From assembly GCF_014652575.1 (NCBI RefSeq), contig NZ_BMZB01000006.1:103275-167274 (forward strand): a DNA stretch of 64,000 bases, given 5' to 3'. This stretch comes from Asticcacaulis endophyticus. Its GTDB lineage: Bacteria; Pseudomonadota; Alphaproteobacteria; Caulobacterales; Caulobacteraceae. The notes beneath the pieces are model-generated. The model did no database searches. It saw only the letters and a program-made list of their open reading frames with translations, and had not been told where the DNA came from. Each line of letters starts with the position of its first letter. Within the stretch, counting starts at the first letter, position 1. Position numbers and translations under genes: made by a program. This document shows, in pieces, positions 17,670 through 26,089 of the stretch.

Positions 17670-19361
17670 ATGAAATCTAAGATCGCCGCCGCCTTTGCCA
17701 TGATGAGCTTGATGTCCGTGAGTGCTTTCGCGCAATCAGCGCCGCCGAAACTGGATATCCTGCTGAAACCCCACGCGACCGCAGCCGGGGCCGGTGATTA
17801 TGTCGATGTGACCATAAAGCTTGAGGCCCCGAAGGCCGCCGCCGGTGACACTTTGGCGCGGTTGCCGCTGATGATCGTGTCCATGCCGGGCATTAAACTT
17901 GACTCCAAAGACCTTAAAGTGACCGATGCCAAAGGCACTGTGGCTATAACCCAGGCCGATCAGCCCGCCACGCCGCAATGGCAGTACCGTCATTTCAATG
18001 CGGGCCGGGCGACGGAAGGCGACGTGATCCTGACCTACCGTGCCCATGTGCGCGAAGTCTCCGGCACAACCCGTATGGGGCCTCTGTTTGATCTGCGCGG
18101 TCAGCTCGGCGGGGTCAATGGCGCGGGCATGACCTTTCTGGCCCTGCCCGATAAAAAGACGCCCTATAGCGTGACGCTCAACTGGGATATGTCGGCTTAC
18201 CCGGCGGGTGCCAAGGGCGTGCATAGTCTGGGGGAGGGGCAGGTCAAGCAGATTGCCCCGACCGACCTGTGGAACTTCAGCTATTACTATGCCGGCAACG
18301 TCCAGACCTATGAAGCCGATGGCTTTTCGATGTACTGGACGAAAACCCCGCCGTTCGACACCGAAACTGTGGCGCAGAAAATTGGTGCGCTCTACGGACA
18401 GATGACGACGTTTTTCAAGGCTGAGGGCGGAAGCTACCGCGTCTTTGTGCGCGAAAACCCGTTCAGCGGCATGGGCGGCACGGCTCTGGCGTCGTCATTT
18501 ATCTTTGGCTATGACGCGGGTAATCCCCCGACCTTGGATCGGCTTCAGGCGCTGCTGGCCCACGAAATGGCCCATAACTGGCTGAAAATCGGTGGCGAGC
18601 ATGGCGATTCAGCGTGGTACACCGAAGGCACGGCGGAATATTACTCGATCATGCTGGCCCAGAGAGCTGGTCTTTTGACCCCGGCTCAGGTCGGTGACAT
18701 GATCAATGACCGGGCGTTCAGCTATTGGTCCAATCCGTTGAGCGCGCTCAGCAATGCCGATGCGGCGGCCGCGTTCTGGAAAGACAACAGCGCCCAGACC
18801 ATCCCCTATGGCCGCGGGCTGTTGTACCTGATCAATACAGATGCCAAGATCCGGGCGGCGACCGGCGGGGCCAAAACGCTGGATACGATGGTGCAGGCCA
18901 TGATCGCCAAACAGAAAGCCGGTGAAACGCCCGGCATCGAGGTCTGGCTGGCGCTGGTCAGCGCCGAGATCGGGGCAACGGCCAAGACTGACTATGACGA
19001 CATGGTCGCGGGTAAGTCCCTGATCCCTGTAGTCGGTGCCTTGGGGCCCTGTTTCAGCGTGGTGCCCGCAACCGTGCGCCGGTTTGATTTGGGCTTTGAT
19101 CAGCCGTCGCTCGATAAAAAGCTGATCAGCGGTGTGCGGGCCGGATCAGCGGCGGAGACAGCGGGGCTGAAAGACGGTGATGTGGTCATTGAGGCCACCA
19201 GCGTGTTTGACGCCCAGCGTACCCAGACCAGCCCGATGACGCTGAAGGTCAAACGCGGCGAGGCGGTGATCGACATATCCTACTTGCCGCGCGGTGAGGC
19301 CGTGGCCGCCCATCAGTGGCAGCGCAAAACCGATGTGCCAGACATCGCCTGTAAATTATGA
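17670..19361 (+). CDS. M61-family exported metallopeptidase with PDZ domain (first of three)
   Basis: A 563-residue glycyl-aminopeptidase-like protein. The signal peptide ends near VSAFAQ. A beta-rich N-terminal domain (to about 250) precedes the zinc site: H298-E-M-A-H, with the third ligand Glu in WYTEGTAEYY. A PDZ domain (about 480-540; SAAETAGLKDGDVVIEA) follows and the end is IACKL. The frame opens at a GTG at 17577, but the ATG at 17670 has AGGGG nine bases upstream and begins the signal peptide. It probably trims N-terminal residues in the periplasm; PDZ may recognise C-termini. Confidence 0.88.
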   Translation: MKSKIAAAFAMMSLMSVSAFAQSAPPKLDILLKPHATAAGAGDYVDVTIKLEAPKAAAGDTLARLPLMIVSMPGIKLDSKDLKVTDAKGTVAITQADQPATPQWQYRHFNAGRATEGDVILTYRAHVREVSGTTRMGPLFDLRGQLGGVNGAGMTFLALPDKKTPYSVTLNWDMSAYPAGAKGVHSLGEGQVKQIAPTDLWNFSYYYAGNVQTYEADGFSMYWTKTPPFDTETVAQKIGALYGQMTTFFKAEGGSYRVFVRENPFSGMGGTALASSFIFGYDAGNPPTLDRLQALLAHEMAHNWLKIGGEHGDSAWYTEGTAEYYSIMLAQRAGLLTPAQVGDMINDRAFSYWSNPLSALSNADAAAAFWKDNSAQTIPYGRGLLYLINTDAKIRAATGGAKTLDTMVQAMIAKQKAGETPGIEVWLALVSAEIGATAKTDYDDMVAGKSLIPVVGALGPCFSVVPATVRRFDLGFDQPSLDKKLISGVRAGSAAETAGLKDGDVVIEATSVFDAQRTQTSPMTLKVKRGEAVIDISYLPRGEAVAAHQWQRKTDVPDIACKL

Positions 19362-19376
19362 TGCCGCCTGTAAATT
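19346..19376 (+). repeat. Short direct duplication at the M61-1/M61-2 junction
   Basis: The 12-mer CGCCTGTAAATT occurs at 19346-19357, in the last codons of the first M61 gene, and again at 19365-19376 just before the next gene, a 19-base period. It looks like a small tandem slip at a gene-duplication joint. Confidence 0.5.
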
Positions 19377-19388
19377 GTGAGACGCAAT

Positions 19389-21089
19389 ATGCGTAGTTTT
19401 TTTCTGAGTGCGTCCCTGATGGTTTTGGCAGCCGGGGCGGTCGCTGAGCCGCTGAAACTCGACCTGACTCTGACGCCGCAGGTGTCGGCGGGTGCCGTCA
19501 CCGGCTGGTCCGTCGAGAGCCGCTTTGACACCACGGCGGGCGATCCGGTCATGCGCTTTACGATCCCGAAAACCCTGGGGCCGTTGCAGCGTATTCCTGA
19601 CCGCCTCAGCCATATCACCGCCCACGATGACAAGGGGCTGCTTAACCTGACGGCATCGGACGGCACCGGCTATATGGGCGCACCGGCGCAGATTTTCACG
19701 ACCGATCGCGCGCCGGTGGGCGATGTGATCCTAAGCTATGATGTAGCAACTTCGCAGGAAACCATTTCCGGCCCGAACTGGGAATTGCGCGCAGAGGGGC
19801 CAGGGTCGAGCGCACAAGGATCATCGATCCTGCTGCTGCCCGATCAGGAAAAACCCTATGAGGTTAGCATCCGCTGGGATCTGAAACAGTTGCCGCAGGG
19901 GGCGCGCTCGATCACGTCTTATGCGCGCGATCCGAAGGCGGTGACCGAGCCGATCAGCCGCCTGCGTCAAACCTATTTTATGGCCGGAAATCTGATCTCC
20001 ACCCCCGATGACTTGACGACGCCGAGTGTGTTCCGCGCCGCCTCGACTGCCATCAATAACCACCCGCAGAAGCCGCTGCTCGACTGGTCATCCGATGCCT
20101 ACACGCGCATGTCGGGCTATTTCGGATTCTCATCGCCGCCGCCGTTTACGGTGCTGATGCGCTCCAACATCTATGGCGGCACCAGCGGCACGGCAGGCCC
20201 GGAAGGCCTGATTGCGACCATGGCCCCGCAGGCAAGCGAACTGGGCATTAAGAGCCTGATTTCCCATGAAATGGTCCATGTCTATCTGCATGGTCTGATG
20301 GAAGCCGATGACAGCGGTCGTAATCCGGATGCCGGCTGGTTTACTGAAGGCATTGCCGTCTACTATCAGCGCCGCGCCCCGTTCATGACCGGCCTGTTTA
20401 CGCCCGATCAGTTCCTGGAGGATTTTAACGAAACGGCGCGCGCCTATTATTCCAATATCCGCATTAACGTTGCGATGTCTGAGGCGATCAAGAACTTCTG
20501 GACCGATCCGCGGCAGCGCATCCAGCCCTATAACCGCGGGTCGATGTATTTCCATGTGCTTGACGGTCAGATTCGCGCCAAATCGGGGGGGGAGCGCACG
20601 CTGGATGATGTGGTGCGCGCCTATCTGAAACGGCACAATGACGGTTTGTCGGTGACCGAAAAAGACTGGATGGATTTGCTGGTGGCGGAACTGGGTCCAC
20701 AGGCCAAAACCGAGTTTGAGGCTATGATGAACGGTGCCGTGCAAATTCCGGCGTCGAACGCTTTGGGGATATGTTTTAAACGCGTCGAAACCCGGATGCC
20801 GGTGTTTGAACTGGGCTTTGAGATGTCGAGCCTGATCAACCGGCCGCGGGTGATTGCGGGTCTCGATCCGGTCTCTCCGGCCGCGAAGGCAGGTCTAAAA
20901 GACGGCGATGTCGTCACCAATACCCTGATTATCGACGCGATTCAGGACGACCCACGCGAGCCGATCACCTTGAAGATCGAGCGCGACGGGCAAAAGCATG
21001 ACATCACCTTCAGCCCGCAGGGGCGCCTGACCAAGGGCTATCTGTGGCAGCGGGTCAAAGGTGTTTCCGATAAAAAGTGTGCGGTGTAA
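19389..21089 (+). CDS. M61-family exported metallopeptidase with PDZ domain (second of three)
   Basis: A 566-residue paralogue of the preceding gene. The signal peptide is MRSFFLSASLMVLAAGAVAE. Zinc site H293-E-M-V-H with a longer loop before the Glu motif WFTEGIAVYY. A PDZ domain is seen near PVSPAAKAGLKDGDVV and the end is YLWQR...KKCAV. A GTG at 19377 would add four residues; I prefer the ATG at 19389 as it opens the signal peptide directly. It shares an operon with M61 genes on both sides. The inserted loop between the zinc motifs may alter specificity. Confidence 0.87.
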   Translation: MRSFFLSASLMVLAAGAVAEPLKLDLTLTPQVSAGAVTGWSVESRFDTTAGDPVMRFTIPKTLGPLQRIPDRLSHITAHDDKGLLNLTASDGTGYMGAPAQIFTTDRAPVGDVILSYDVATSQETISGPNWELRAEGPGSSAQGSSILLLPDQEKPYEVSIRWDLKQLPQGARSITSYARDPKAVTEPISRLRQTYFMAGNLISTPDDLTTPSVFRAASTAINNHPQKPLLDWSSDAYTRMSGYFGFSSPPPFTVLMRSNIYGGTSGTAGPEGLIATMAPQASELGIKSLISHEMVHVYLHGLMEADDSGRNPDAGWFTEGIAVYYQRRAPFMTGLFTPDQFLEDFNETARAYYSNIRINVAMSEAIKNFWTDPRQRIQPYNRGSMYFHVLDGQIRAKSGGERTLDDVVRAYLKRHNDGLSVTEKDWMDLLVAELGPQAKTEFEAMMNGAVQIPASNALGICFKRVETRMPVFELGFEMSSLINRPRVIAGLDPVSPAAKAGLKDGDVVTNTLIIDAIQDDPREPITLKIERDGQKHDITFSPQGRLTKGYLWQRVKGVSDKKCAV

Positions 21090-21090
21090 C

Positions 21091-22581
21091 ATGATCAAGG
21101 TTTTACTCCCCATCGCCGCCGTTCTGGCCGCGGGTGCCGCTCAAGGGCAAGTGCTCGACATGACCTGGAAGCCGGTGCGCAATGCGGGCGGTGAGGTCTC
21201 GGCTATCGAAGTCACGCAGGTCGTCAATGGTGTGGCGGGCGATAAGCCGTTTGGGCTCAATGCGCCGGTAACCTATGCCGCCGTGACCGGCGTGGCCGAT
21301 CGTATTACGGGCCTCAAGGTCACCGACCGCGACGGCGAGATCAGCTTTACCGTGTCGGAAGACAAGCCCGTCTCCGGCGGCTTTCCCTATTACCGCCACT
21401 GGACGGCCACGCGCGCCATCACCTATCCGGTAACGGTCAGCTATAGTGCGCTGGTACAACCGCCAAACAGTCTCGGCGGCCCGGCCTTTGGCATCCGCCC
21501 GTCAGGCGGTGGGGTGTCAGGATCGGGCGGTGGCTTTCTCATGCTGCCGGAAAATGCCGGAACGACGAGCTCAAAAGTCACCTGGGACTTAAGCGGACTT
21601 GAGGCCGGATCGGTCGGGGTGACCACCTTTGGCGAAGGCGCGTTTGAGCTCAAGGGCGCGCCACAGGCTTTGACCGGCGGCTGGCTGATGGCCGGGCCTG
21701 CCCAGCATTACGCCATTCCCGGAGATAGCCATTTCAATGCCTACTGGCTGGGGGCGCTGCCGTTCGATGCCGAGGCTGAGATGGTGTGGGCGTCGAAGGC
21801 CTATAAGGTGCTGTCCACCTCATTCAAATATATGGACCCGGCGCCGGATTACCGGGTGTTTCTGCGTGGCCTTAAGACCCCGCCGTTTGGCGGTGGTACG
21901 GCGCTGGGCAACTCCTTCATGTTTTCGATGAGTGAAACCGCCCAAAAAGATATCCATGACATCCGCATCACCATTTTTCACGAAATGGGCCATCAGTGGG
22001 TCGGTGGGATCGAAGGCGGGGTGGCCGACAACTGGTTCACCGAAGGGCTGAATGTCTATTACACCACCATCCTGCCGCTGCGGGGCGGGCTGGTCAGCTT
22101 GGACGAATATGCAGCCCTTTTGAATGAGCAGGTCGCCAACTATTACACGTCACCGGCGCGCAACTGGTCGGCGGACAGGATCGTCGGTGTCGGCTTTGGT
22201 GATGAGAAAATCCGCCACACGCCCTATGTGCGTGGCGCGCTGTACTGGGCCGATCTGGATGTCAAAATCCGCGAGAACTCCAAAGGCAAACGCACTCTTG
22301 ATAGCTTCCTGGCGCCGATGTTTGCGGCACGCCATAAGGGCGAGCGTTTTGACCGGGCCTATTTCGAGGCCATGCTGACGGCAGAACTGGGGCCGCAGGC
22401 GGTTGCCGATTTCCGCGCCATCAATATCGACGGCACTAAAACGATCGATCCGTCGCCCAAGGCGTTTGGGCCGTGCTTTACGCGTAAGGCCGCACAATTG
22501 CCCGGAAAAGACGGCGTGGTGGACGGTTTTCAATATATCCGCCTGAAAACCGTCGCGAATAAAAAATGCGCACGCTGGTAA
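21091..22581 (+). CDS. M61-family exported metallopeptidase lacking PDZ (third of three)
   Basis: A 496-residue paralogue with signal peptide MIKVLLPIAAVLAAGAAQGQ. Zinc site H297-E-M-G-H-Q-W, third ligand in WFTEGLNVYY. The ATG at 21091 starts one base after the previous stop; the longer frame from 21061 would overlap the upstream gene. The PDZ domain is missing: after GPCF, where the first paralogue continues into PDZ, it jumps within about 15 residues to a short tail, FQYIRLKTVANKKCARW, matching the end of the other two. The deletion is clean, keeping both flanking cysteines, so the enzyme is probably active. Confidence 0.86.
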   Translation: MIKVLLPIAAVLAAGAAQGQVLDMTWKPVRNAGGEVSAIEVTQVVNGVAGDKPFGLNAPVTYAAVTGVADRITGLKVTDRDGEISFTVSEDKPVSGGFPYYRHWTATRAITYPVTVSYSALVQPPNSLGGPAFGIRPSGGGVSGSGGGFLMLPENAGTTSSKVTWDLSGLEAGSVGVTTFGEGAFELKGAPQALTGGWLMAGPAQHYAIPGDSHFNAYWLGALPFDAEAEMVWASKAYKVLSTSFKYMDPAPDYRVFLRGLKTPPFGGGTALGNSFMFSMSETAQKDIHDIRITIFHEMGHQWVGGIEGGVADNWFTEGLNVYYTTILPLRGGLVSLDEYAALLNEQVANYYTSPARNWSADRIVGVGFGDEKIRHTPYVRGALYWADLDVKIRENSKGKRTLDSFLAPMFAARHKGERFDRAYFEAMLTAELGPQAVADFRAINIDGTKTIDPSPKAFGPCFTRKAAQLPGKDGVVDGFQYIRLKTVANKKCARW

Positions 22582-22723
22582 CGGGGCATAGGCCGCTTCA
22601 AGCCTGATTGCCGGGTTAGGCATCACCGCAAACGGTTGCCGGGCTTGAGTGTGTGGGCATAATGACACAGCAAACCTTACGTCATTTCCATTTGTGGTGA
22701 GATTGACACAGTGATGGTTTGGT

Positions 22724-22765
22724 GAATAAAAATTGCCTGTGCGTTTCGCTAACCGAATAAAAATT
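22724..22765. repeat. Direct repeat GAATAAAAATT upstream of second TonB receptor
   Basis: The 11-mer is at 22724-22734 and 22755-22765, 31 bases apart, close to three helical turns. The 22582-22950 gap (369 bases) otherwise holds a perfect ACAAAGG/CCTTTGT stem at 22859-22876 and no convincing gene. The repeats are 190-230 bases upstream of the receptor start and could be activator or Lrp sites. Confidence 0.35.
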
Positions 22766-22950
22766 TTGTGTCGCTATTGTGACGACATTAATAAAGGCAT
22801 GAAAAACCCGCATCCGAGCCTTAACGTCTGCATCAGAGGCATTTTTTGCTTTGCGGGTACAAAGGGCCTCCTTTGTTAACGGTCGAACCTCACGGCAGGG
22901 GATAGTCATTGCCGGTTCGGGCGATCCGCAGGGTTAAAGGCAAGAGGGAT

Positions 22951-25900
22951 ATGAGAGTGACCAATCGTAACAAATTAATGGCATCGACGATTTTTGGCGG
23001 CAGCCTTTTGATGTCGACCCTGATGGCAACCGTGAGCTATGCGCAGGACGCTGTGCCGCCCGCCGAAGACGAGGTTGTGCAGGAAGTGGTCGTGACCGGA
23101 TCGCGTATCCGCCGTTCAAGCACCAAGACGTCCGCGCCGTTGACCATGATCGATGCCCAGACCCTGACGGATCGCGGTGTCGTGCAGGCGGGCGAAATGC
23201 TCAACCTGACGACCTCGATCTCCGCATCCTTCCCGCTGGCCGATGGCACGGGTAATGATGCAGGCACCGGCCAGCAGTTCCCGAACCTGTTCGGCATGGG
23301 TGCGGGGCGTACCCTGACGCTGGTCAATGGCCGCCGCTTTATTGCCTCGCAATCAGGCATGGACGGCAACGCCGTGGACACTAACATCATTCCGTCGGGC
23401 CTGATCAAGCGCATTGACGTGGTTCAGGCCGGTGGCGCGGCCGTTTATGGCTCTGATGCTATCGCTGGCGTCATCAACTATGTGCTGAAGGACGATTTCG
23501 AAGGCGCGGAACTGGATATCCAGACCGGCACGTCGTCACGCGGTGACTATAACAAGAACGCCATTCGCGCCACGTTCGGCCACAATTTCGATAATGGCAA
23601 AGGCAATCTGGCCTTTGATGCCGGCTGGTCCAGCACCGACCCTCTGTACTGGAACGACCGTCCGCGCAGCGCCCTTGGCCGCGTCAACGTCTCCAGTGGC
23701 AATACCAACCCCAGCGACGGCATTCCGACCGTACGTGAAAACCTTGATACCCGCTTCTGGTCGTTCAACACCAATGGCGTGATCTTCGCGACCGCCCCGG
23801 CACCGGCCCTGAACCCGGACGGCACGCCGCGCTTTATCCTGAAAAGCAACGGCACCTACACTCAGTTCAACGATGCGGGCACCGGCCTTGCCGCCTATGA
23901 TTCCGGCACACCCGGCGGTATTCCGTTCTCGTCCGGCGGAGATGGCTTCAGCTACCGCGAACTGGCCGCCCTATACACCGGCGTAGAGCGCAGTACCGCG
24001 ACCCTGATCGGCCATTACGACCTGACCGACCGCGTCAAGCTTTATGGCGAAGTCACCTATGCTGAGGTCGAAGGTTACGACCCGTACCAATCCTATCAGT
24101 CGAACACGGTGCTGAACGCGCCGGCGACTGGTTCGGGCTACATCGCCTTTACCCGCAACAACGCCTTCCTGACACCGGACACGATTACGGCGCTTACCAC
24201 CGCGTCGCCATCGTTTGGGGCCGGTGCGCCTCTGTTCATGTCTAAGATCTGGGCTGATCTGTGGCCGTCGCGGGCGGGTGAGTACATCACCGAAAGCTAC
24301 CGGGCCCTCGGTGGCATTTCCGGTGACTTTGATGCCTTTGACCGTAACTTCTATTGGGATGTGTCCTACAGCCGTGGCGTCACCGAAGGCAAGAGCCGCG
24401 GGTGGGGCACCATCACCGCTAATCTGGCCAAGGCCGTTAATGCGGTGAAAAACTCATCGGGGCAGATCGTCTGCGCGGTCAATGCCGATGTCTCGACCAC
24501 CAATGATGACGTGGCCTGCGTGCCCATCAACATGTTCGGTACCGGCAATGTCACCGAAGCTGGCCGTGCCTATGTCTCGGCAGAAGTCGGTTCGGACTAT
24601 AAGAATACCCAGGATGATTTTCTGGCGACCATCGGTGGCGATCTGATCAACCTGCCCGCCGGTATGGTCAACTTCTCGCTGGCCTATGAGCACCGCAAGG
24701 AAGAGGCCGAGTTTAATCCGCTGCCTGCTAACCTCAATGGCACGGTCGGGGCGGGCACGAAAACCCTGGCGACCCAGGGCGAATATAAGACCGACGAATA
24801 TTCCGCCGAAGTGCTGATCCCGATCGTGGGCGGCGACTTCACCCTGCCGTTCGTGCAGGCTCTGGAAGTCAGCGGCGCCTATCGTTATGTCGATCACTCG
24901 ATCGCGGGTAACGAAGATGTCTGGGGCGCCGGTATCCGCTGGCAGGTAGTCGATTCGTTCGCCTTCCGCGCCAACCAAAGCCGCAACTTCCGCGCGCCGA
25001 CCCTGACCCAACTGTTTGCCCCGACATCGACAGCGCTGGGCAGCGTGGGGCAGGACCCGTGCGATTTCCGTTACATCAACTCCGGCCCGGCACCTGCCAC
25101 CCGTCTGGCCAACTGTCAGGCTGAATGGACGGCCGCCGGACGCAATCCGGCAGCGCTTACGACCTTCCAGAACGACTCGACCAATTTCTCCTCAGCTATG
25201 GTCACCACCGGCGGCAATGCTGATCTGAAGAACGAAGTGTCGGAAACCACGACCTACGGCTTTGTGTTCCAGCCGACCTTCCTGAGTGGCCTGACGGTTG
25301 TGGTTGACCGTTTCAAGGTTGAACTGGAAAACGGCCTGTCGGCCTTTGCGCCAGTCAACTTCATGTCGACCTGCTATGACTCAAGCGTGCGTCCGGTGGA
25401 TGTCTGCTCAACCTTTACCCGTGATGCGACCACCGGCAATGTCGTCACCGCCGTGACCACCACCTACAATGCCGGTCAGGTCAACATGGAAGGTGAGATC
25501 TATAACGTCAATTACACCTTCCCGCTGGGTAAATACTTCGGTGACCGTGATCTGGGCCGTCTGGAACTGGGTATGGAAGCCACCCATCTGGCGCTCTATG
25601 AAACCTCCGTTACTGGCTTTGATCTGACCCGCACCGATGGCACGACCCTTCAACCGGAATGGACGACACGCGTTGACGTTAACTGGTCCAAGGGCCCGTA
25701 CCGCGCGTCCTATTCGGCCTTCTATCTTTCCGAAGGCAAGGTCAACCGCACCGACACCATCGAGAACACGCCGACGCCGAACATCGACGCCAACCTGCGC
25801 CACAGCATCTCGGCTCAGTATGATGTCAATGAAAAACTGACCGTACGCGGCGGTGTCACCAACCTGACCGACGAAGAACCTTCCTATCCGACCCTGAACT

Positions 25901-25953
25901 ACGGCGACATTCTGGGCCGTCAGTACTATGTCGGCCTGAAAGCCAAGTTCTAA
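22951..25953 (+). CDS. TonB-dependent receptor of the peptide locus
   Basis: A 1000-residue outer-membrane receptor. The signal peptide ends near VSYAQD; the TonB-box-like VVQEVVVTGSRIRR follows, then a plug with RTLTLVNGRRF and AAVYGSDAIAGVINY, and a barrel ending in GRQYYVGLKAKF with the terminal Phe usual for BAM substrates. The ATG at 22951 has AAGAGGGAT upstream; the frame's earlier start at 22909 lacks a signal-peptide pattern. It follows the M61 genes on the same strand after a 369-base gap and ends at a terminator. Context suggests peptide uptake; the plug does not show the substrate. Confidence 0.93.
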   Translation: MRVTNRNKLMASTIFGGSLLMSTLMATVSYAQDAVPPAEDEVVQEVVVTGSRIRRSSTKTSAPLTMIDAQTLTDRGVVQAGEMLNLTTSISASFPLADGTGNDAGTGQQFPNLFGMGAGRTLTLVNGRRFIASQSGMDGNAVDTNIIPSGLIKRIDVVQAGGAAVYGSDAIAGVINYVLKDDFEGAELDIQTGTSSRGDYNKNAIRATFGHNFDNGKGNLAFDAGWSSTDPLYWNDRPRSALGRVNVSSGNTNPSDGIPTVRENLDTRFWSFNTNGVIFATAPAPALNPDGTPRFILKSNGTYTQFNDAGTGLAAYDSGTPGGIPFSSGGDGFSYRELAALYTGVERSTATLIGHYDLTDRVKLYGEVTYAEVEGYDPYQSYQSNTVLNAPATGSGYIAFTRNNAFLTPDTITALTTASPSFGAGAPLFMSKIWADLWPSRAGEYITESYRALGGISGDFDAFDRNFYWDVSYSRGVTEGKSRGWGTITANLAKAVNAVKNSSGQIVCAVNADVSTTNDDVACVPINMFGTGNVTEAGRAYVSAEVGSDYKNTQDDFLATIGGDLINLPAGMVNFSLAYEHRKEEAEFNPLPANLNGTVGAGTKTLATQGEYKTDEYSAEVLIPIVGGDFTLPFVQALEVSGAYRYVDHSIAGNEDVWGAGIRWQVVDSFAFRANQSRNFRAPTLTQLFAPTSTALGSVGQDPCDFRYINSGPAPATRLANCQAEWTAAGRNPAALTTFQNDSTNFSSAMVTTGGNADLKNEVSETTTYGFVFQPTFLSGLTVVVDRFKVELENGLSAFAPVNFMSTCYDSSVRPVDVCSTFTRDATTGNVVTAVTTTYNAGQVNMEGEIYNVNYTFPLGKYFGDRDLGRLELGMEATHLALYETSVTGFDLTRTDGTTLQPEWTTRVDVNWSKGPYRASYSAFYLSEGKVNRTDTIENTPTPNIDANLRHSISAQYDVNEKLTVRGGVTNLTDEEPSYPTLNYGDILGRQYYVGLKAKF

Positions 25954-25977
25954 AACGCCTTAAACGGCAAGACAATG

Positions 25978-26009
25978 AAAAGCGCGGGCTGAAAGGTCCG
26001 CGCTTTTTT
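25978..26009 (+). terminator. Intrinsic terminator after the TonB receptor
   Basis: AAAAGCGCGG and CCGCGCTTTT form a perfect 10-base-pair stem with a 10-base loop, ending in a run of six T, 24 bases after the receptor stop. It separates the receptor from the GH35 gene. Confidence 0.88.
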
Positions 26010-26089
26010 GTGTCTGGTTGTGATTATAAATGATTGCATCTGCTTCGTGATCCGGCCCATAAAGGTGAAAACAAAACAGGAGCAGGGAC

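Noticed and set aside
22682..22909. 75-codon minus-strand frame before the second TonB receptor
   Set aside because: No ribosome site, no hydrophobic or domain pattern, and it covers the likely promoter repeats.
4764..25953. The peptide locus as a lasso-peptide or other natural-product biosynthesis cluster
   Set aside because: Asticcacaulis is known for lasso peptides, but no precursor, cyclase, B-protein or S9-type isopeptidase is seen; all genes fit uptake and breakdown.
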